64,000 bases of DNA from Ornithinibacillus gellani (GCF_003730295.1 NZ_QTSZ01000041.1:186001-250000); one strand, 5' to 3'. Positions 1 to 9,247 are shown, counted from the stretch's first letter. Notes: generated from the letters alone by a model not told the origin. Numbers and translations: made by a program.

Positions 1-95
1 AAATGCAGGTTTTCCTGTTTTCCTAAAATCAATTCGATAGAAGAAACAATTCCTTCTGCAAACTTAGCATGTGTCGCTACTAATATTTTTTTCAT
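1..95 (-). CDS. PTS sugar transporter EIIA component, mannose family (5' fragment, cut by window edge)
   Basis: Only the first 31 codons are in the window. They read MKKILVATHAKFAEGIVSSI..., the usual N-terminus of the mannose/fructose/sorbose-family EIIA domain, in which the His of the ATHAKFAEG stretch receives phosphate from HPr. An AAGGAAGG ribosome binding site lies 6-13 bases before the ATG at 95. It sits 24 bp downstream of the SIS-domain gene on the same strand, so the two probably form one sugar or amino-sugar uptake operon continuing to the left. The assignment rests on the N-terminal motif alone. Confidence 0.7.
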   Translation of the reverse strand, partial: MKKILVATHAKFAEGIVSSIELILGKQENLH

Positions 96-119
96 TTTTT
101 AACCTTCCTTTTGTTTATT

Positions 120-1178
120 TTAAATAGACTTATTAATGTAGTTCACAACTTGGGGGTATATTCCTTGAGTTAAGTCCCTTCCTTTATCAGTTGCCAATAG
201 ATATGCTAGAACCTGAAAAAATGTAATGTATTCCAAGCTGCTAAAATATTTACTTTTCGGATCAACATTAAAACTAGCATCCGAATTGTCGCCTATTAAA
301 TAGCAAGCAGATATTTCCTCGTTAATAAAATTAGTAATTCTTTTTGCTTTTTCCACATCTTCATTGTCCCTACTTACAATGAAATATCCCATCGTTGTAT
401 CAAAGGCATTTTGTGGACCATGAATCAACTCTTCCAATTCAAAGCTATTTGTAAGTATGGGTAACATCTCCATAAACTTTATATCAGCTTCCTGAGCTAC
501 CGGCCATAAATCATTTGTTCCTGAAAATATAAAGCTAGATTTACGCATTAATTGAAATTGATTCTTTTTATACCATTCGAAAGTATTTTCCTTAACGGTT
601 ATTAAATTATCTATCATCAAATGATAGTCCTGTATATATGCTTGGACCTCGTCATCGGATACTTTATTGTAGTACTTTGATAAAGAAATATAGAACCAAT
701 ATAATGTTGCGCATGTAGCAGAATACCCAAGTGTTCGGTATACATATTCTTCATTTTCAGAGCCAATTTCCAGCGGAACATCTGACAACTTTGCGATTGG
801 AGTATCCAAGGTTTCTGTTAATGATATAGTCGGATATCCTTTGTGTTTGACAAGATTTAAAGCCTCGTATACTAGCTTCGTTTTTCCACCTTGTGAGATA
901 AACACATATAAATTATCTTCACTTAACAATTCTCGATTATAGTATTGAACAAAAATATTAGGATACACAATTTCTACTGGAGAACCGATTACATTTTCCG
1001 CAAAACTTTTAGTTGTAAAACCTGCATTATAGGAAGTTCCAGATGCAACCACAACAATTTTATTCACCTTAGAATGCGTTTCCAAAATACTTTCTAATTT
1101 ATTACTTAAATTATCTCTGGAATCAACAATCTTTTTTAGTTGAACAGGTATACGCTCAATCGTATCCATCAAACTCAT
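120..1178 (-). CDS. SIS-domain sugar-phosphate isomerase/deglycase (GlmS isomerase-like; FrlB/GfrF/AgaS type)
   Basis: A 352-aa protein with two SIS (sugar isomerase) domains and no glutaminase domain. The first SIS half holds the phosphate-binding stretch IVVVASGTSYNAG near residues 40-55 and FISQGGKT near 93-100. The second half holds FELEELIHGPQNAFD, typical of the GlmS/FrlB group. Family members convert amino-sugar phosphates or deglycate fructosamine/glucoselysine phosphates. The mannose-family PTS gene directly downstream supports action on a PTS-delivered phosphosugar, and the FrlB/GfrF pairing with such PTS systems makes a deglycase plausible. The ATG at 1178 follows AAGGTAGTGA. The exact substrate cannot be told from the sequence. 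Confidence 0.75.
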   Translation of the reverse strand: MSLMDTIERIPVQLKKIVDSRDNLSNKLESILETHSKVNKIVVVASGTSYNAGFTTKSFAENVIGSPVEIVYPNIFVQYYNRELLSEDNLYVFISQGGKTKLVYEALNLVKHKGYPTISLTETLDTPIAKLSDVPLEIGSENEEYVYRTLGYSATCATLYWFYISLSKYYNKVSDDEVQAYIQDYHLMIDNLITVKENTFEWYKKNQFQLMRKSSFIFSGTNDLWPVAQEADIKFMEMLPILTNSFELEELIHGPQNAFDTTMGYFIVSRDNEDVEKAKRITNFINEEISACYLIGDNSDASFNVDPKSKYFSSLEYITFFQVLAYLLATDKGRDLTQGIYPQVVNYINKSI

Positions 1179-1299
1179 TTAATCACTACCTTATTTTTTA
1201 ATTATTTTTAGAATAAGTCAGATAGGCCAAATTATCCATATTTCATTTTGCACGATTTATAGTGCATAAAAATATTTTTAGAAAATTAGTGAGAATTAG

Positions 1300-1440
1300 T
1301 TCAGGAATATCGCATAGGGTAGGCGCTAACTCGCATGCCCCCTTTCTAAATTCACACGAAGACCACCCACACTCGCGCGCCAATTCCTTAGCCCACACAA
1401 CAATCCATTGCAAAATCATAGCAAGCCACTCCATAACATG
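1300..1440. repeat. Decayed copy of the 21-bp repeat element
   Basis: ATCGCATA at 1309, a degenerate TTCACACG at 1351, CTCGCATG at 1330 and CTCGCGCG at 1372 are spaced exactly 21 bp apart. This is the period and core of the long arrays at 31.6-33.8 kb. Phase is lost after about 1380, so the copy is eroded. Short open frames on both strands here are by-products of the 21-bp period. Apart from this and the two hairpins that follow, I see nothing in the 1179-1622 gap. Confidence 0.6.
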
Positions 1441-1460
1441 CCCTCTCAACAACAATTAAT

Positions 1461-1480
1461 GGAATCGGCAGTCCGATTCC
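1461..1480. repeat. Hairpin matching the linker hairpin of the 31-33 kb repeat modules
   Basis: GGAATCGGCAGTCCGATTCC forms an 8-9 bp stem. It differs in two central loop bases from the hairpin that separates modules at 31983, 32256 and 33372. It follows the decayed repeat units in the same order as in those modules, which identifies this locus as an old copy of the same element. Confidence 0.7.
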
Positions 1481-1506
1481 TACCATAAATACCTATCCAT
1501 GAACAT

Positions 1507-1528
1507 GAAATCGGCTGCGGCCGATTTC
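1507..1528. terminator. Second inverted repeat, possible terminator for the leftward genes or upstream DNA
   Basis: GAAATCGGC at 1507-1515 pairs perfectly with GCCGATTTC at 1520-1528 around a 4-base loop. The core ATCGGC/GCCGAT is shared with the hairpin 27 bp to its left, so it may be a diverged duplicate of it. There is only a weak T-rich run, so terminator function is uncertain. Confidence 0.4.
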
Positions 1529-1622
1529 TTCCTCATAATTTCTCTTATTCAATTCGACAAAAATAGAGGATTATTAAGGCTTTATAACGAATGTATGAGT
1601 GATAAAAGAGAGGAGAGATTTC

Positions 1623-3671
1623 ATGAGAGCACCGATTGCGAAGCGTATTCCGCATCCTCATCGATTGCATGGCGATGTGCGTGAGGATGATTATTATTGG
1701 CTGAAGGATCGTTCGAATCCAGAGGTAATTCAATATTTGGAGGATGAAAATAAGTATTATGACCAGGTGATGGAGCCGCTGGCGGCGCTGACGGAAGATA
1801 TATTCCAGGGTATGGTGGATCGTGTGCCTGATTCAGAGGTAAACGTTCCGATTAAGCGCGGGCCGTACTTCTACTACGCTCGGTTGGACAAGAGCAAGCA
1901 GTATCCAATTTACGCGCGGAAGCAGGCGGATACCAGGGGGCAGCTGGTCGATGCACAGGAAGAAGTTGTGCTTGATTTGAATCAAATGGTGGACGCGGAT
2001 GGTTATCTCAGTGTCACTGCGCAGCAAATGGACACCGCGCATCGTCGGCTCGCTTATTTGGAAAATCGCGATGGGACAGATCGATATACGATTTTTGTAA
2101 AGGATATGGAAACGGGGAAATTATTGCCTGACGAGATTCCGGATGTCTATATTTATGGCAGTATGGAATGGAGTCGGTGTGGGAACTATATTTTTTACAT
2201 AACGGTAGATGATATGGAGCGCCCATGCCGATTAATGAGACACCGCATGGGAACGGGTGTAGAGCAAGATGAATTAATCTATGAAGAAAAGGATGAAACA
2301 TTTACCCTGTTCATTCAGAAATCACAAAGCGGGAAATTTATTATCGTCCATGCTGATTCTACTACGACGAGTGAAATGCGCTTGCTTGATGCAGATGAAC
2401 CACTCTCCGATTTGCGAGTTGTTGAAGCGCGTAAACCTGGTGTGTTATATATAGTAGAGCATTGGCAGGATGAGCTGCTTATTCTAACCAATGAGGGTGC
2501 AGAGAACTTCCAGCTGCTCCGCTGCCCACTGGATGACTTAACCAATAGAGAGCATGTGGTCACCTACCATCCAGACCGCTATCTACAGGGACTGTATCCA
2601 TTCCGTGATACCTTGCTTGTCTCTGGACGGGAAAACGGCTTAACTCAAATTTGGACACTGGAGAATGACCAGCTCATACCCCTAAAATGGGATGAGCCGC
2701 TCTATACCGTTGATGTCTTATCCAATCAAAGCTATGATGCGGATGAAGTCTTAATCCATTATGAATCATTGCTAACACCGGAAACGACTTACGGAATCGA
2801 TTTACAAACGAAAGCAAAGAACCGTCTGCAGGTGGCACCTGTCAGCGGAGCATATGATCCTTCCCAATATCGCCAGGAGCAGCTATGGGCAGTCGCAGAG
2901 GATGGCGTCAAAGTGCCGCTAGCTGTTGTGTATAAGGAAGGCGCATTTGACCAAGGTCCCGCTCCGTTAATCCTCCATGGGTACGGCTCATATGGTGCCA
3001 ATAGTGATCCTTATTTTAGTCCGTATCGCTTACCCATTTTGGAAAAAGGTGTTGTATTCGTAACTGCCCAGGTACGTGGTGGCTCGGAAATGGGACGTCA
3101 TTGGTATGAAGATGGAAAAATGCAGCAGAAACGCAATACATTTACCGACTTCATCGCTGCTGCCAATCACCTTATTCAAAATAAGTACACTACCAAAGAA
3201 CAACTCGCAGCTCGCGGTGGTAGTGCTGGTGGACTGCTTATTGGAGCCGTCGCTAATATGGCCGGTGAGCTGTTTGAAGTAATGGTTCCTGAGGTACCGT
3301 TTGTCGATGTTGTTACTACGATGCTGGACACGTCCATCCCGCTCACCACCTTGGAATGGAGTGAATGGGGCGACCCGAGAAAGCAGGAAGATTACAACTA
3401 TATTAAGTCCTACAGCCCCTATGATAATGTGGAAGCGAAAGCATATCCTCATCTATACATCACAACTGGCTTGAACGACCCGCGTGTCGGATATTGGGAA
3501 CCTGCAAAATGGGTGGCCCGTTTACGTACGTTAAAAACAGATGACCACACCGTCGTTCTGAAAACCAATATGGGTGCCGGACATTTCGGTAAATCCGGTC
3601 GCTTTGACCACCTGAAAGATGCTGCCAAGTGCTATGCATTTATATTGGATAAGATTGGATATACCAAATAA
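1623..3671 (+). CDS. ptrB: Oligopeptidase B (S9A prolyl oligopeptidase family)
   Basis: A 682-aa cytosolic serine peptidase that cleaves short peptides after basic residues. The N-terminus (RIPHPHRLHGDVREDDYYWLKDR) is the conserved opening of the family, followed by the beta-propeller and then the alpha/beta-hydrolase domain. The nucleophile is Ser534 in ARGGSAGGLL; the Asp lies in GLNDPRVGYWEPAKW and the His in NMGAGHFGKSGR near the C-terminus. Length and Ser position fit E. coli PtrB closely. I take the ATG at 1623, seven bases after an AGGAG site, over the in-frame GTG at 1599. It stands alone between the repeat remnant and a terminator. Confidence 0.92.
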   Translation: MRAPIAKRIPHPHRLHGDVREDDYYWLKDRSNPEVIQYLEDENKYYDQVMEPLAALTEDIFQGMVDRVPDSEVNVPIKRGPYFYYARLDKSKQYPIYARKQADTRGQLVDAQEEVVLDLNQMVDADGYLSVTAQQMDTAHRRLAYLENRDGTDRYTIFVKDMETGKLLPDEIPDVYIYGSMEWSRCGNYIFYITVDDMERPCRLMRHRMGTGVEQDELIYEEKDETFTLFIQKSQSGKFIIVHADSTTTSEMRLLDADEPLSDLRVVEARKPGVLYIVEHWQDELLILTNEGAENFQLLRCPLDDLTNREHVVTYHPDRYLQGLYPFRDTLLVSGRENGLTQIWTLENDQLIPLKWDEPLYTVDVLSNQSYDADEVLIHYESLLTPETTYGIDLQTKAKNRLQVAPVSGAYDPSQYRQEQLWAVAEDGVKVPLAVVYKEGAFDQGPAPLILHGYGSYGANSDPYFSPYRLPILEKGVVFVTAQVRGGSEMGRHWYEDGKMQQKRNTFTDFIAAANHLIQNKYTTKEQLAARGGSAGGLLIGAVANMAGELFEVMVPEVPFVDVVTTMLDTSIPLTTLEWSEWGDPRKQEDYNYIKSYSPYDNVEAKAYPHLYITTGLNDPRVGYWEPAKWVARLRTLKTDDHTVVLKTNMGAGHFGKSGRFDHLKDAAKCYAFILDKIGYTK

Positions 3672-3683
3672 TATATTACCATC

Positions 3684-3715
3684 GAAGGAGGCTGAATCGC
3701 CTCCTTCTTCTTATT
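3684..3715 (+). terminator. Intrinsic terminator after oligopeptidase B
   Basis: GAAGGAGGC (3684-3692) and GCCTCCTTC (3699-3707) form a perfect 9-bp stem with a 6-base loop, followed by the T-rich TTCTTATTC. Confidence 0.85.
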
Positions 3716-3764
3716 CCTCACATCGCCAGCAATCAGATGGGGGCTTCTTCAAAATGTTCATGGA

Positions 3765-3816
3765 TTGTTCAGTATTTCACAATCCATTCATTACATTGCG
3801 TGATATGATAAAAATG
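3765..3816 (+). promoter_or_regulatory. adhP promoter with Fnr/Rex-like operator
   Basis: TTGTTCAGTATTTCACAA at 3765-3782 is an imperfect palindrome close to both the Rex box (TTGTGAA-N4-TTCACAA) and the Bacillus Fnr box (TGTGA-N6-TCACA). A TATGAT -10 hexamer follows at 3804-3809, putting the start near 3816 and the palindrome centre at about -42, the usual place for a class II Crp/Fnr activator. No good -35 is present, which suits activator dependence. A near-identical box and spacing recur at 6875. Confidence 0.6.
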
Positions 3817-3911
3817 TAATCATGATCGATTCCATTACATCATTTCTTTCCTAGCTGGACAGGTTCAAAAATCAATCAAATTCAATTCCAAATTAAAGGA
3901 GAGGCTCACAA

Positions 3912-4934
3912 ATGAAAGCAGTAGTCGTTAATCCAAACAGTAAAGCAAACGTGGAAGTAATTGAAAAAGAATTACGCCCATTACAACCAGGGGAAGCATT
4001 AGTTGATATAGAATTTTGTGGTGTCTGCCATACAGATCTCCATGTAGCTGCCGGTGATTTTGGCAATGTGGAAGGGCGCACACTCGGACATGAAGGAATT
4101 GGTGTTGTTTCAAAGGTTGCGGACGATGTAACAAGCTTGAAAATTGGGGATCGCGTTAGTGTTGCATGGATGTTTGAGGCTTGTGGCAGATGTGAGTACT
4201 GTATTACTGGCCGGGAAACATACTGCCGTGAAGTAAAAAATGCAGGCTATAGCGCAGATGGTGGTATGGCCGAGCAATGCATCGTTACTGCCGATTATGC
4301 CGTCAAGGTACCAGAAGGATTAGATCCAGCCCAGGCAAGCAGTATTACCTGCGCTGGTGTGACGACATACAAAGCAATCAAGGTGGCAGATGTTAAAGCT
4401 GGCGAATGGGTTGCTATTTATGGCTGTGGCGGCTTAGGTAACTTAGCGATTCAATATGCGAAGCATGTGTTCAATGCCAAAGTTATTGCCATTGACATTA
4501 ATGATGATAAATTATCACTCGCCAAAGAAATTGGTGCAGATATGACCATCAACCCTAGCACAGCGGGCGCTGCAGATAAAATCATTCAAGAACAGCTTGG
4601 TGGTGCACATGCAGCTGTCGTTACAGCTGTTTCCAAGGTTGCCTTTAACTCTGCTGTTGATGCCGTTCGTGCTTGTGGCAAAGTAGTCGCCGTCGGTTTA
4701 CCATCCGAAACCATGGACTTGAGCATTCCTCGTCTCGTTCTTGATGGGATTGAAGTCATTGGCTCACTTGTAGGAACACGGAAGGATTTAGAAGAAGCCT
4801 TCCAATTCGGTGCAGAAGGCAAAGTTGTTCCAGTGGTACAAACCCGCTGTCTGCATGAGGTACAGGATATATTTGAAGAAATGGAACAAGGAAAAATTCA
4901 AGGTCGCATGGTCATCGACTTCAAACAGCAGTGA
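3912..4934 (+). CDS. adhP: Zinc-dependent alcohol dehydrogenase, AdhP type
   Basis: A 340-aa medium-chain dehydrogenase that interconverts primary alcohols and aldehydes with NAD(H). Catalytic-zinc ligands are Cys39 in CGVCHTD and His60 in GHEGIG, plus a Cys in [12 protein letters not shown]. Structural-zinc cysteines are Cys91, Cys94, Cys97 and Cys105. The Rossmann motif is [15 protein letters not shown]. Length is normal. AGGAGAGG lies before the ATG. The upstream Fnr/Rex-like box points to induction at low oxygen or high NADH, consistent with a fermentative ethanol/acetaldehyde role. Confidence 0.93.
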   Translation: MKAVVVNPNSKANVEVIEKELRPLQPGEALVDIEFCGVCHTDLHVAAGDFGNVEGRTLGHEGIGVVSKVADDVTSLKIGDRVSVAWMFEACGRCEYCITGRETYCREVKNAGYSADGGMAEQCIVTADYAVKVPEGLDPAQASSITCAGVTTYKAIKVADVKAGEWVAIYGCGGLGNLAIQYAKHVFNAKVIAIDINDDKLSLAKEIGADMTINPSTAGAADKIIQEQLGGAHAAVVTAVSKVAFNSAVDAVRACGKVVAVGLPSETMDLSIPRLVLDGIEVIGSLVGTRKDLEEAFQFGAEGKVVPVVQTRCLHEVQDIFEEMEQGKIQGRMVIDFKQQ

Positions 4935-5052
4935 CGAACAGACTTTCGCAGACTATCTTAAGATATGAGATAATAGCACCCCCCAAACAAGGATTTGGTC
5001 TGAAAATATATATACAGCGTAAAGCACCAAGATATATTTACTTACCATAAAA

Positions 5053-5097
5053 AAACAAGCGTGTTCAGATGATTTCAGCTGACACGCTTGTTTGTAT
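5053..5097. terminator. Bidirectional terminator between convergent adhP and SDR genes
   Basis: AAACAAGCGTGT (5053-5064) and ACACGCTTGTTT (5082-5093) make a perfect 12-bp stem. Flanking A and T runs allow termination from both sides. Confidence 0.85.
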
Positions 5098-5160
5098 TCA
5101 TTTTAGATCATTGGTGAAGTTGCATCGGTTAATCATTCCACACGTGAATCCCCACCATTT

Positions 5161-5931
5161 TTAACGAGATGTATAACCGGCATCTGCATGGATTGTTGTG
5201 CCTGTCACATAAGAGGATGCATCAGATGCTAACCACAAATTTGCTTGAGCAATTTCATCTGCTTGCCCGAATCGATTGAGTAAGCTCAATTGAGGTGCAT
5301 ATTCTTCCTCTGTATAACCGAATTGTTCCAATGCGCCGCGCAACATTGGTGTATCAATCGCACCCGGAGCGACAGAGTTAACACGAATATTTTCTGCACC
5401 ATTTTCTAATGCCGCTACCTTTGTCATCCCTACTACACCGTGTTTCGCAGCAACATATGCAATATTATTTGGCTGTGGACGGAATCCACTAACAGAGGAA
5501 ATATTAATAATAGATCCACCTTGTCCTTGTGCTTTTAGTTGTTGTAATTCATATTTCATGCAAAGCGCTGTTCCTTTTAGATCAACAGCTATTAGACGAT
5601 CCCAATAGTTTTCATCAAATTCAGCTGCTGGTTTATCATCAGGTGTTAATGCAGCGTTATTTACTGCAACATCCAATTTGCCATACGTCTCTACCGTAAA
5701 TTTCACCATTGCCTGTACTTGTTCTGAATTGGAGACATCTACTTTAAAGAATGACGCATCTCCACCATTTGCTTGAATGGACTTGGTCACTTCTCTTCCC
5801 TTTTCTTCATTGAAATCAGCAATAACCACCTTTGCTTTTGCATCCGCAAACAGTCTAGCAGTAGCCTCTCCCATCCCCATTGCAGCACCTGTTATGATAG
5901 CAACTTTTCCTTCCAATACTGGAAATGTCAT
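5161..5931 (-). CDS. SDR family NAD(P)-dependent oxidoreductase
   Basis: A 256-aa classical short-chain dehydrogenase. It has the TGAAMGMGEA nucleotide-binding motif near residue 13, NNAALT (the NNAG equivalent), SSVSG with the catalytic Ser, YVAAK with catalytic Tyr and Lys, and a PGAIDTPM tail. The substrate is unknown. I choose the ATG at 5931 because a GGAGG sits 7 bases upstream; an in-frame ATG at 5946 overlaps that ribosome binding site. It is divergent from a TetR-family gene that probably controls it. Confidence 0.85.
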   Translation of the reverse strand: MTFPVLEGKVAIITGAAMGMGEATARLFADAKAKVVIADFNEEKGREVTKSIQANGGDASFFKVDVSNSEQVQAMVKFTVETYGKLDVAVNNAALTPDDKPAAEFDENYWDRLIAVDLKGTALCMKYELQQLKAQGQGGSIINISSVSGFRPQPNNIAYVAAKHGVVGMTKVAALENGAENIRVNSVAPGAIDTPMLRGALEQFGYTEEEYAPQLSLLNRFGQADEIAQANLWLASDASSYVTGTTIHADAGYTSR

Positions 5932-6020
5932 ATCTATTACCTCCATATATTTTCATTGCACTTCTCTATTTATCTTAACCACTGAAGAGGGATCAAAACA
6001 ATCCACAAAAAACCTTAAAT

Positions 6021-6061
6021 GTTGATTAATGTACAATTGTGTGACTTTTGTTGATTAATCA
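6021..6061. promoter_or_regulatory. Candidate operator between SDR and TetR genes
   Basis: GTTGATTAAT occurs twice, at 6021-6030 and 6050-6059, 29 bp apart on the same strand. The second copy lies in the palindrome TGATTAATCA. Paired sites in the divergent gap suit binding by the adjacent TetR-family regulator; that is inference. Confidence 0.4.
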
Positions 6062-6110
6062 TTGTAAACTATTATTAATTGTTATGTTTTGCTGGATGGA
6101 GGTGGCTGGA

Positions 6111-6701
6111 ATGGAAAGATACTTTGACAAACGCGTACAACGTTCAAAAACTGCAATAAAGGGTGCATTTTTAACATTACTTTATAAAAAACCTTTTTCT
6201 CAAATCACTGTTTCAGAAATAGTGAAAGAAGCGGATTATAATAGAGGAACTTTTTATGCAAACTTTGAGACAAAAGAACATCTACGAGATGAATTAATAC
6301 AAGATATCTTACGTGAAATGGTCAAACAAATCCGTGTTCCTTATCAATCTAATAAAAAGGTTGATTTTTATAAAATGAATGCAGAAGACATCACATTATT
6401 CCATTACTTCAAAGAAAATGCCCGACTATATCGATTATTATTAAGTGATCATATTCGAGTAGATTTTCGGCATCAGATGGCAAAAGCGATAGAGGATTTA
6501 TTCATTCTGGAGTATGACTATCAATTGAAAAAAGACACCATCATTGATTCAAAATGGTTATACATTTACAGAGCCCATGGTGTAGCAGGTCTCATCATTC
6601 GATGGATTGAAGAAGACTTTAAAGAAGATCCCATATATATGTCAAGGCAAATCATTGAATTAATGGTTACTTCTACCGATGGGTTTTACGTAAAAGATTA
6701 A
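6111..6701 (+). CDS. TetR/AcrR family transcriptional regulator
   Basis: A 196-aa regulator with an N-terminal TetR helix-turn-helix (AIKGAFLTLLYKKPFSQITVSEIVKEADYNRGTFYANFETKEHL, about residues 13-56) and a C-terminal helical ligand domain of the TetR_C group seen in dihydroxyacetone-kinase-type regulators (YRAHGVAGLIIRWIEEDF). A GGAGG site supports the ATG at 6111 over upstream in-frame starts. It is divergent from the SDR gene and probably represses it and itself. Confidence 0.85.
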   Translation: MERYFDKRVQRSKTAIKGAFLTLLYKKPFSQITVSEIVKEADYNRGTFYANFETKEHLRDELIQDILREMVKQIRVPYQSNKKVDFYKMNAEDITLFHYFKENARLYRLLLSDHIRVDFRHQMAKAIEDLFILEYDYQLKKDTIIDSKWLYIYRAHGVAGLIIRWIEEDFKEDPIYMSRQIIELMVTSTDGFYVKD

Positions 6702-6874
6702 TAGAAAGAAACAAACACAGTTTACTATTTTCTCAGGGGTAATAGACTTCCCGAACGTTTGACATGGGATGATCGTGTATTTCGCTGCTATCTTAGCGTC
6801 ATTCTACTGATACTGCCGATTTATTTCTCAGCTTGCTATCATTCAAATACGGGATTTACGAAAAGGTTCAAAGA

Positions 6875-6926
6875 TTGTTCAATATTTCACAACTGATTCT
6901 TTGTCTCACATGTTATGATAAAAATG
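6875..6926 (+). promoter_or_regulatory. Flavoprotein-operon promoter with Fnr/Rex-like operator
   Basis: TTGTTCAATATTTCACAA at 6875-6892 differs from the adhP box by one base. TATGAT follows at 6914-6919 at exactly the same distance (39 bp start to start), and TATGATAAAAATGTA is identical at both promoters. The palindrome centre is about 42 bp before the expected start. Low-oxygen or redox control shared with adhP is the natural reading. Confidence 0.6.
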
Positions 6927-7342
6927 TAGTTACAATCGACGATGATATTATTTTTCCCTGATGTTAAAATTAAAAAATGAACCGTACTCTATACTCAAAA
7001 ACAGTAGCTTATATGGGAATACAAATGGGATTAGAATCATGGGAGAAATCCAATTATATCATAATCGTTTGGAAGCATTATCAATCCATTTTAGGTATCC
7101 ATCACGCGTTTAACTTAAAACGTATAGGGAATAAGGAACGTAAAATTGATTTTATGAAGGATCAGGGGTAATTGTTCCTATTATTGCAAAAATAGGGACA
7201 TATCTGTTGTATCATTGACTAGTTAAACTGGTAGAATGTAGATATCTATTTTACGCATTACCCATGATGCCGTTACCCCGACATCCAGTGGGTATTCCTT
7301 TTTTCTAAAAAACAAATACATAGGACTGAAGGGAGCAATAAC
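6927..7342 (+). other. Long leader of the flavoprotein operon, with one doubtful small ORF
   Basis: About 416 bases separate the predicted start from the first flavoprotein gene. An ATG frame at 6977-7171 (64 aa, NRTLYSKTVAYMG...) lacks a clear ribosome binding site and resembles nothing I know. Its stop is followed by a hairpin, TGTTCCTATT (7173-7182) with AATAGGGACA (7191-7200), without a T run. An attenuator, leader peptide or gene remnant are all possible. The stretch 6702-6874 before the promoter shows nothing I recognise. Confidence 0.35.
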
Positions 7343-7945
7343 ATGTTAAATCTTATTGGAATCGTGGGTACGAACTCTGATCAATCCACGAATCGTCAGC
7401 TATTACAATTTATTCAAAAACATTTTGCTGATCAAGCAAACATTGAAATCTGTGAAATTAAAGATTTACCTGCTTTTAATAAGCCAAAGGAAAATCAAGC
7501 ACCTGAAGAGGTACAAGCACTTGCAGCTAAGATTACTGCTGCAGATGGTGTGATTATCAGTACACCAGAGTACAATCACTCGATTCCGGCTATTTTAAAA
7601 AGTGTGTTGGAGTGGTTATCCTATACTTCACAGCCACTCGTTGACAAGCCATTGATGATTACCGGGGCTTCCTATGGAAAGCTAGGTTCTTCCCGTGCAC
7701 AATCCCATTTACGTCAAATTTTGGACGCACCTGAATTGAAGGCACGAATTATGCCAAGCTCTGAATTTCTTGTCGGCTATTCCTTGCAGGCCTTCGATGA
7801 AGAAGGAAACCTAAAGGATGCAAACAAAGTAAGTGAACTCGAAGATATTTTTAATGATTTTACACAATTTATTGAGATTACCAATCATTTGGTAAGCAAG
7901 AATCCAACGAAAAAAGCACAAAAATTTTCTTGGGAAGACAATTAA
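7343..7945 (+). CDS. NAD(P)H-dependent FMN reductase, flavodoxin-like fold
   Basis: A 200-aa protein of the NADPH-dependent FMN reductase family. It opens with LIGIVGTNSDQSTNRQLLQFI (FMN phosphate loop) and has the signature [22 protein letters not shown] near residues 72-93 and ITGASYGKLGSSRAQSHLRQIL near 110-130. Such proteins reduce flavins, quinones or other acceptors in the cytosol. A GAAGGGAG site precedes the ATG. It is the first gene of an operon with a longer paralogue 19 bp downstream and apbE after that. Confidence 0.9.
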   Translation: MLNLIGIVGTNSDQSTNRQLLQFIQKHFADQANIEICEIKDLPAFNKPKENQAPEEVQALAAKITAADGVIISTPEYNHSIPAILKSVLEWLSYTSQPLVDKPLMITGASYGKLGSSRAQSHLRQILDAPELKARIMPSSEFLVGYSLQAFDEEGNLKDANKVSELEDIFNDFTQFIEITNHLVSKNPTKKAQKFSWEDN

Positions 7946-7964
7946 TTACGAGGAGGGCTAGATC

Positions 7965-9152
7965 ATGAAAATTGTTGGAATTGTTGGTTCAAACGCCGAT
8001 TTTTCATATAATCATCAGTTATTAAATTTCATTGCAAAACAATATAAGCAATTGGTTGAAATCGAAGTGTTGGATATTAAAGACGTGCCCATGTTTAACC
8101 AATCAGATGATCAAACAGACAGTGCACCCATTCAACATTTAAATGAAAAAATTACCGAAGCAGATGGTGTTATTATTGCAACACCAGAATATAACCATTC
8201 GATTCCATCTGCATTACAAAGCGTCATTGAATGGCTCTCATTCAAAATTCATCCACTCGATGGAAAGCCAGTCATGATTGTTGGGGCTTCCTATGACGTA
8301 CAAGGCTCCTCACGCTCTCAGCTTCATTTACGTCAGATTCTCGATGCCCCAGGTGTAAATGCAGTTGTGATGCCCGGTAATGAATTCCTATTAGGGGAAG
8401 TGCATAAAGCATTTGATGAAGAAGGAGATCTTAAGGACGCAGAAACAGCTAAATTCCTGGAATCCTGCATCAAGAAATTCATTCGCTTTATCAATGTCGT
8501 GAATGTACTGAATGCACCTGAAGGCATGAAAGACCTATCAAGCGCGGAGGATTTATATGCGACAGGCTCCATCGATACAACGATTCAAGGCATCGACATG
8601 ATGGCCGATGATTGGGTCGAACAAGCTGCTGAAGCAACTGGCGCAGTAGACGGTGATACGTATGTAAAATTGGATCGTGGAATTTTGACCGTCAATCAGT
8701 TGAATCACTTTTTGAATTCTATGCCAGCTGAATTAACTTATGCGGACAGCAATAACCAATTCTTATACTACAACCATCATTTGGACGCGGAAGAAATGTT
8801 TGCTTCCCGCCGCCCGGAACAGGTTGGTTATCCATTAGCAGAATGCCATCCCAAGCAAGCATTTAGCGGTGTTTCTTGGGTCATTCAGCAATTACGTAAA
8901 GGGAAACAAGATGTCGTTAAAACACATGTACCAACACATGGTCCAGATAAATTTGTCGTTCATAATTATCAGGCGATTCGTGATGAAGAAGGAAATTATC
9001 TCGGAATTAACGAATACGTACAAGATATCAAACCAATCATTGATTGGTATCTCGAACAAACCGGCCAGCAATTAACAGGCGGTGATGTGGACGCCGTATC
9101 CGGTGCTACATCAAAGGTTGACACCGTCTCAGGCGCTACCGTTAAAGGCTAA
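7965..9152 (+). CDS. FMN reductase-PAS fusion with two C-terminal ApbE flavinylation motifs
   Basis: A 395-aa three-part protein. Residues 1-180 repeat the FMN-reductase fold of the preceding gene ([20 protein letters not shown]). Residues about 215-365 look like a PAS domain of the DUF438 type ([30 protein letters not shown] is its start). The tail has DAVSGAT (376-382) and DTVSGAT (386-392), both matching DxxSGAT, in which ApbE links FMN to the Thr. The cognate transferase gene is next. There is no signal peptide, so this is probably a cytosolic oxidoreductase passing electrons from a non-covalent to covalent FMNs. The final acceptor is unknown. Confidence 0.85.
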   Translation: MKIVGIVGSNADFSYNHQLLNFIAKQYKQLVEIEVLDIKDVPMFNQSDDQTDSAPIQHLNEKITEADGVIIATPEYNHSIPSALQSVIEWLSFKIHPLDGKPVMIVGASYDVQGSSRSQLHLRQILDAPGVNAVVMPGNEFLLGEVHKAFDEEGDLKDAETAKFLESCIKKFIRFINVVNVLNAPEGMKDLSSAEDLYATGSIDTTIQGIDMMADDWVEQAAEATGAVDGDTYVKLDRGILTVNQLNHFLNSMPAELTYADSNNQFLYYNHHLDAEEMFASRRPEQVGYPLAECHPKQAFSGVSWVIQQLRKGKQDVVKTHVPTHGPDKFVVHNYQAIRDEEGNYLGINEYVQDIKPIIDWYLEQTGQQLTGGDVDAVSGATSKVDTVSGATVKG

Positions 9153-9167
9153 CATTTCATCATGTAT

Positions 9168-9220
9168 AAAAAAGGTTGGGAAAAAAGAAGCAACAATCCT
9201 TTTTATCTCAACCTTTTTCT
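9168..9220 (+). terminator. Intercistronic hairpin before apbE (possible attenuator)
   Basis: AAAAAGGTTG around 9169-9178 pairs with TCAACCTTTTT at 9208-9218 over a long loop. It lies between the flavoprotein and apbE and could lower apbE expression relative to its substrate. Confidence 0.45.
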
Positions 9221-9247
9221 CATTGGAAAAATTGGAGGGGGATTATC

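Noticed and set aside
1243-1459. Overlapping ~65-70 aa frames on both strands
   Set aside because: They coincide with the decayed 21-bp repeat and lack ribosome binding sites.
3030-3452. 140-codon minus-strand frame
   Set aside because: It lies antisense inside the catalytic domain of oligopeptidase B, whose active-site motifs fix the plus-strand frame.
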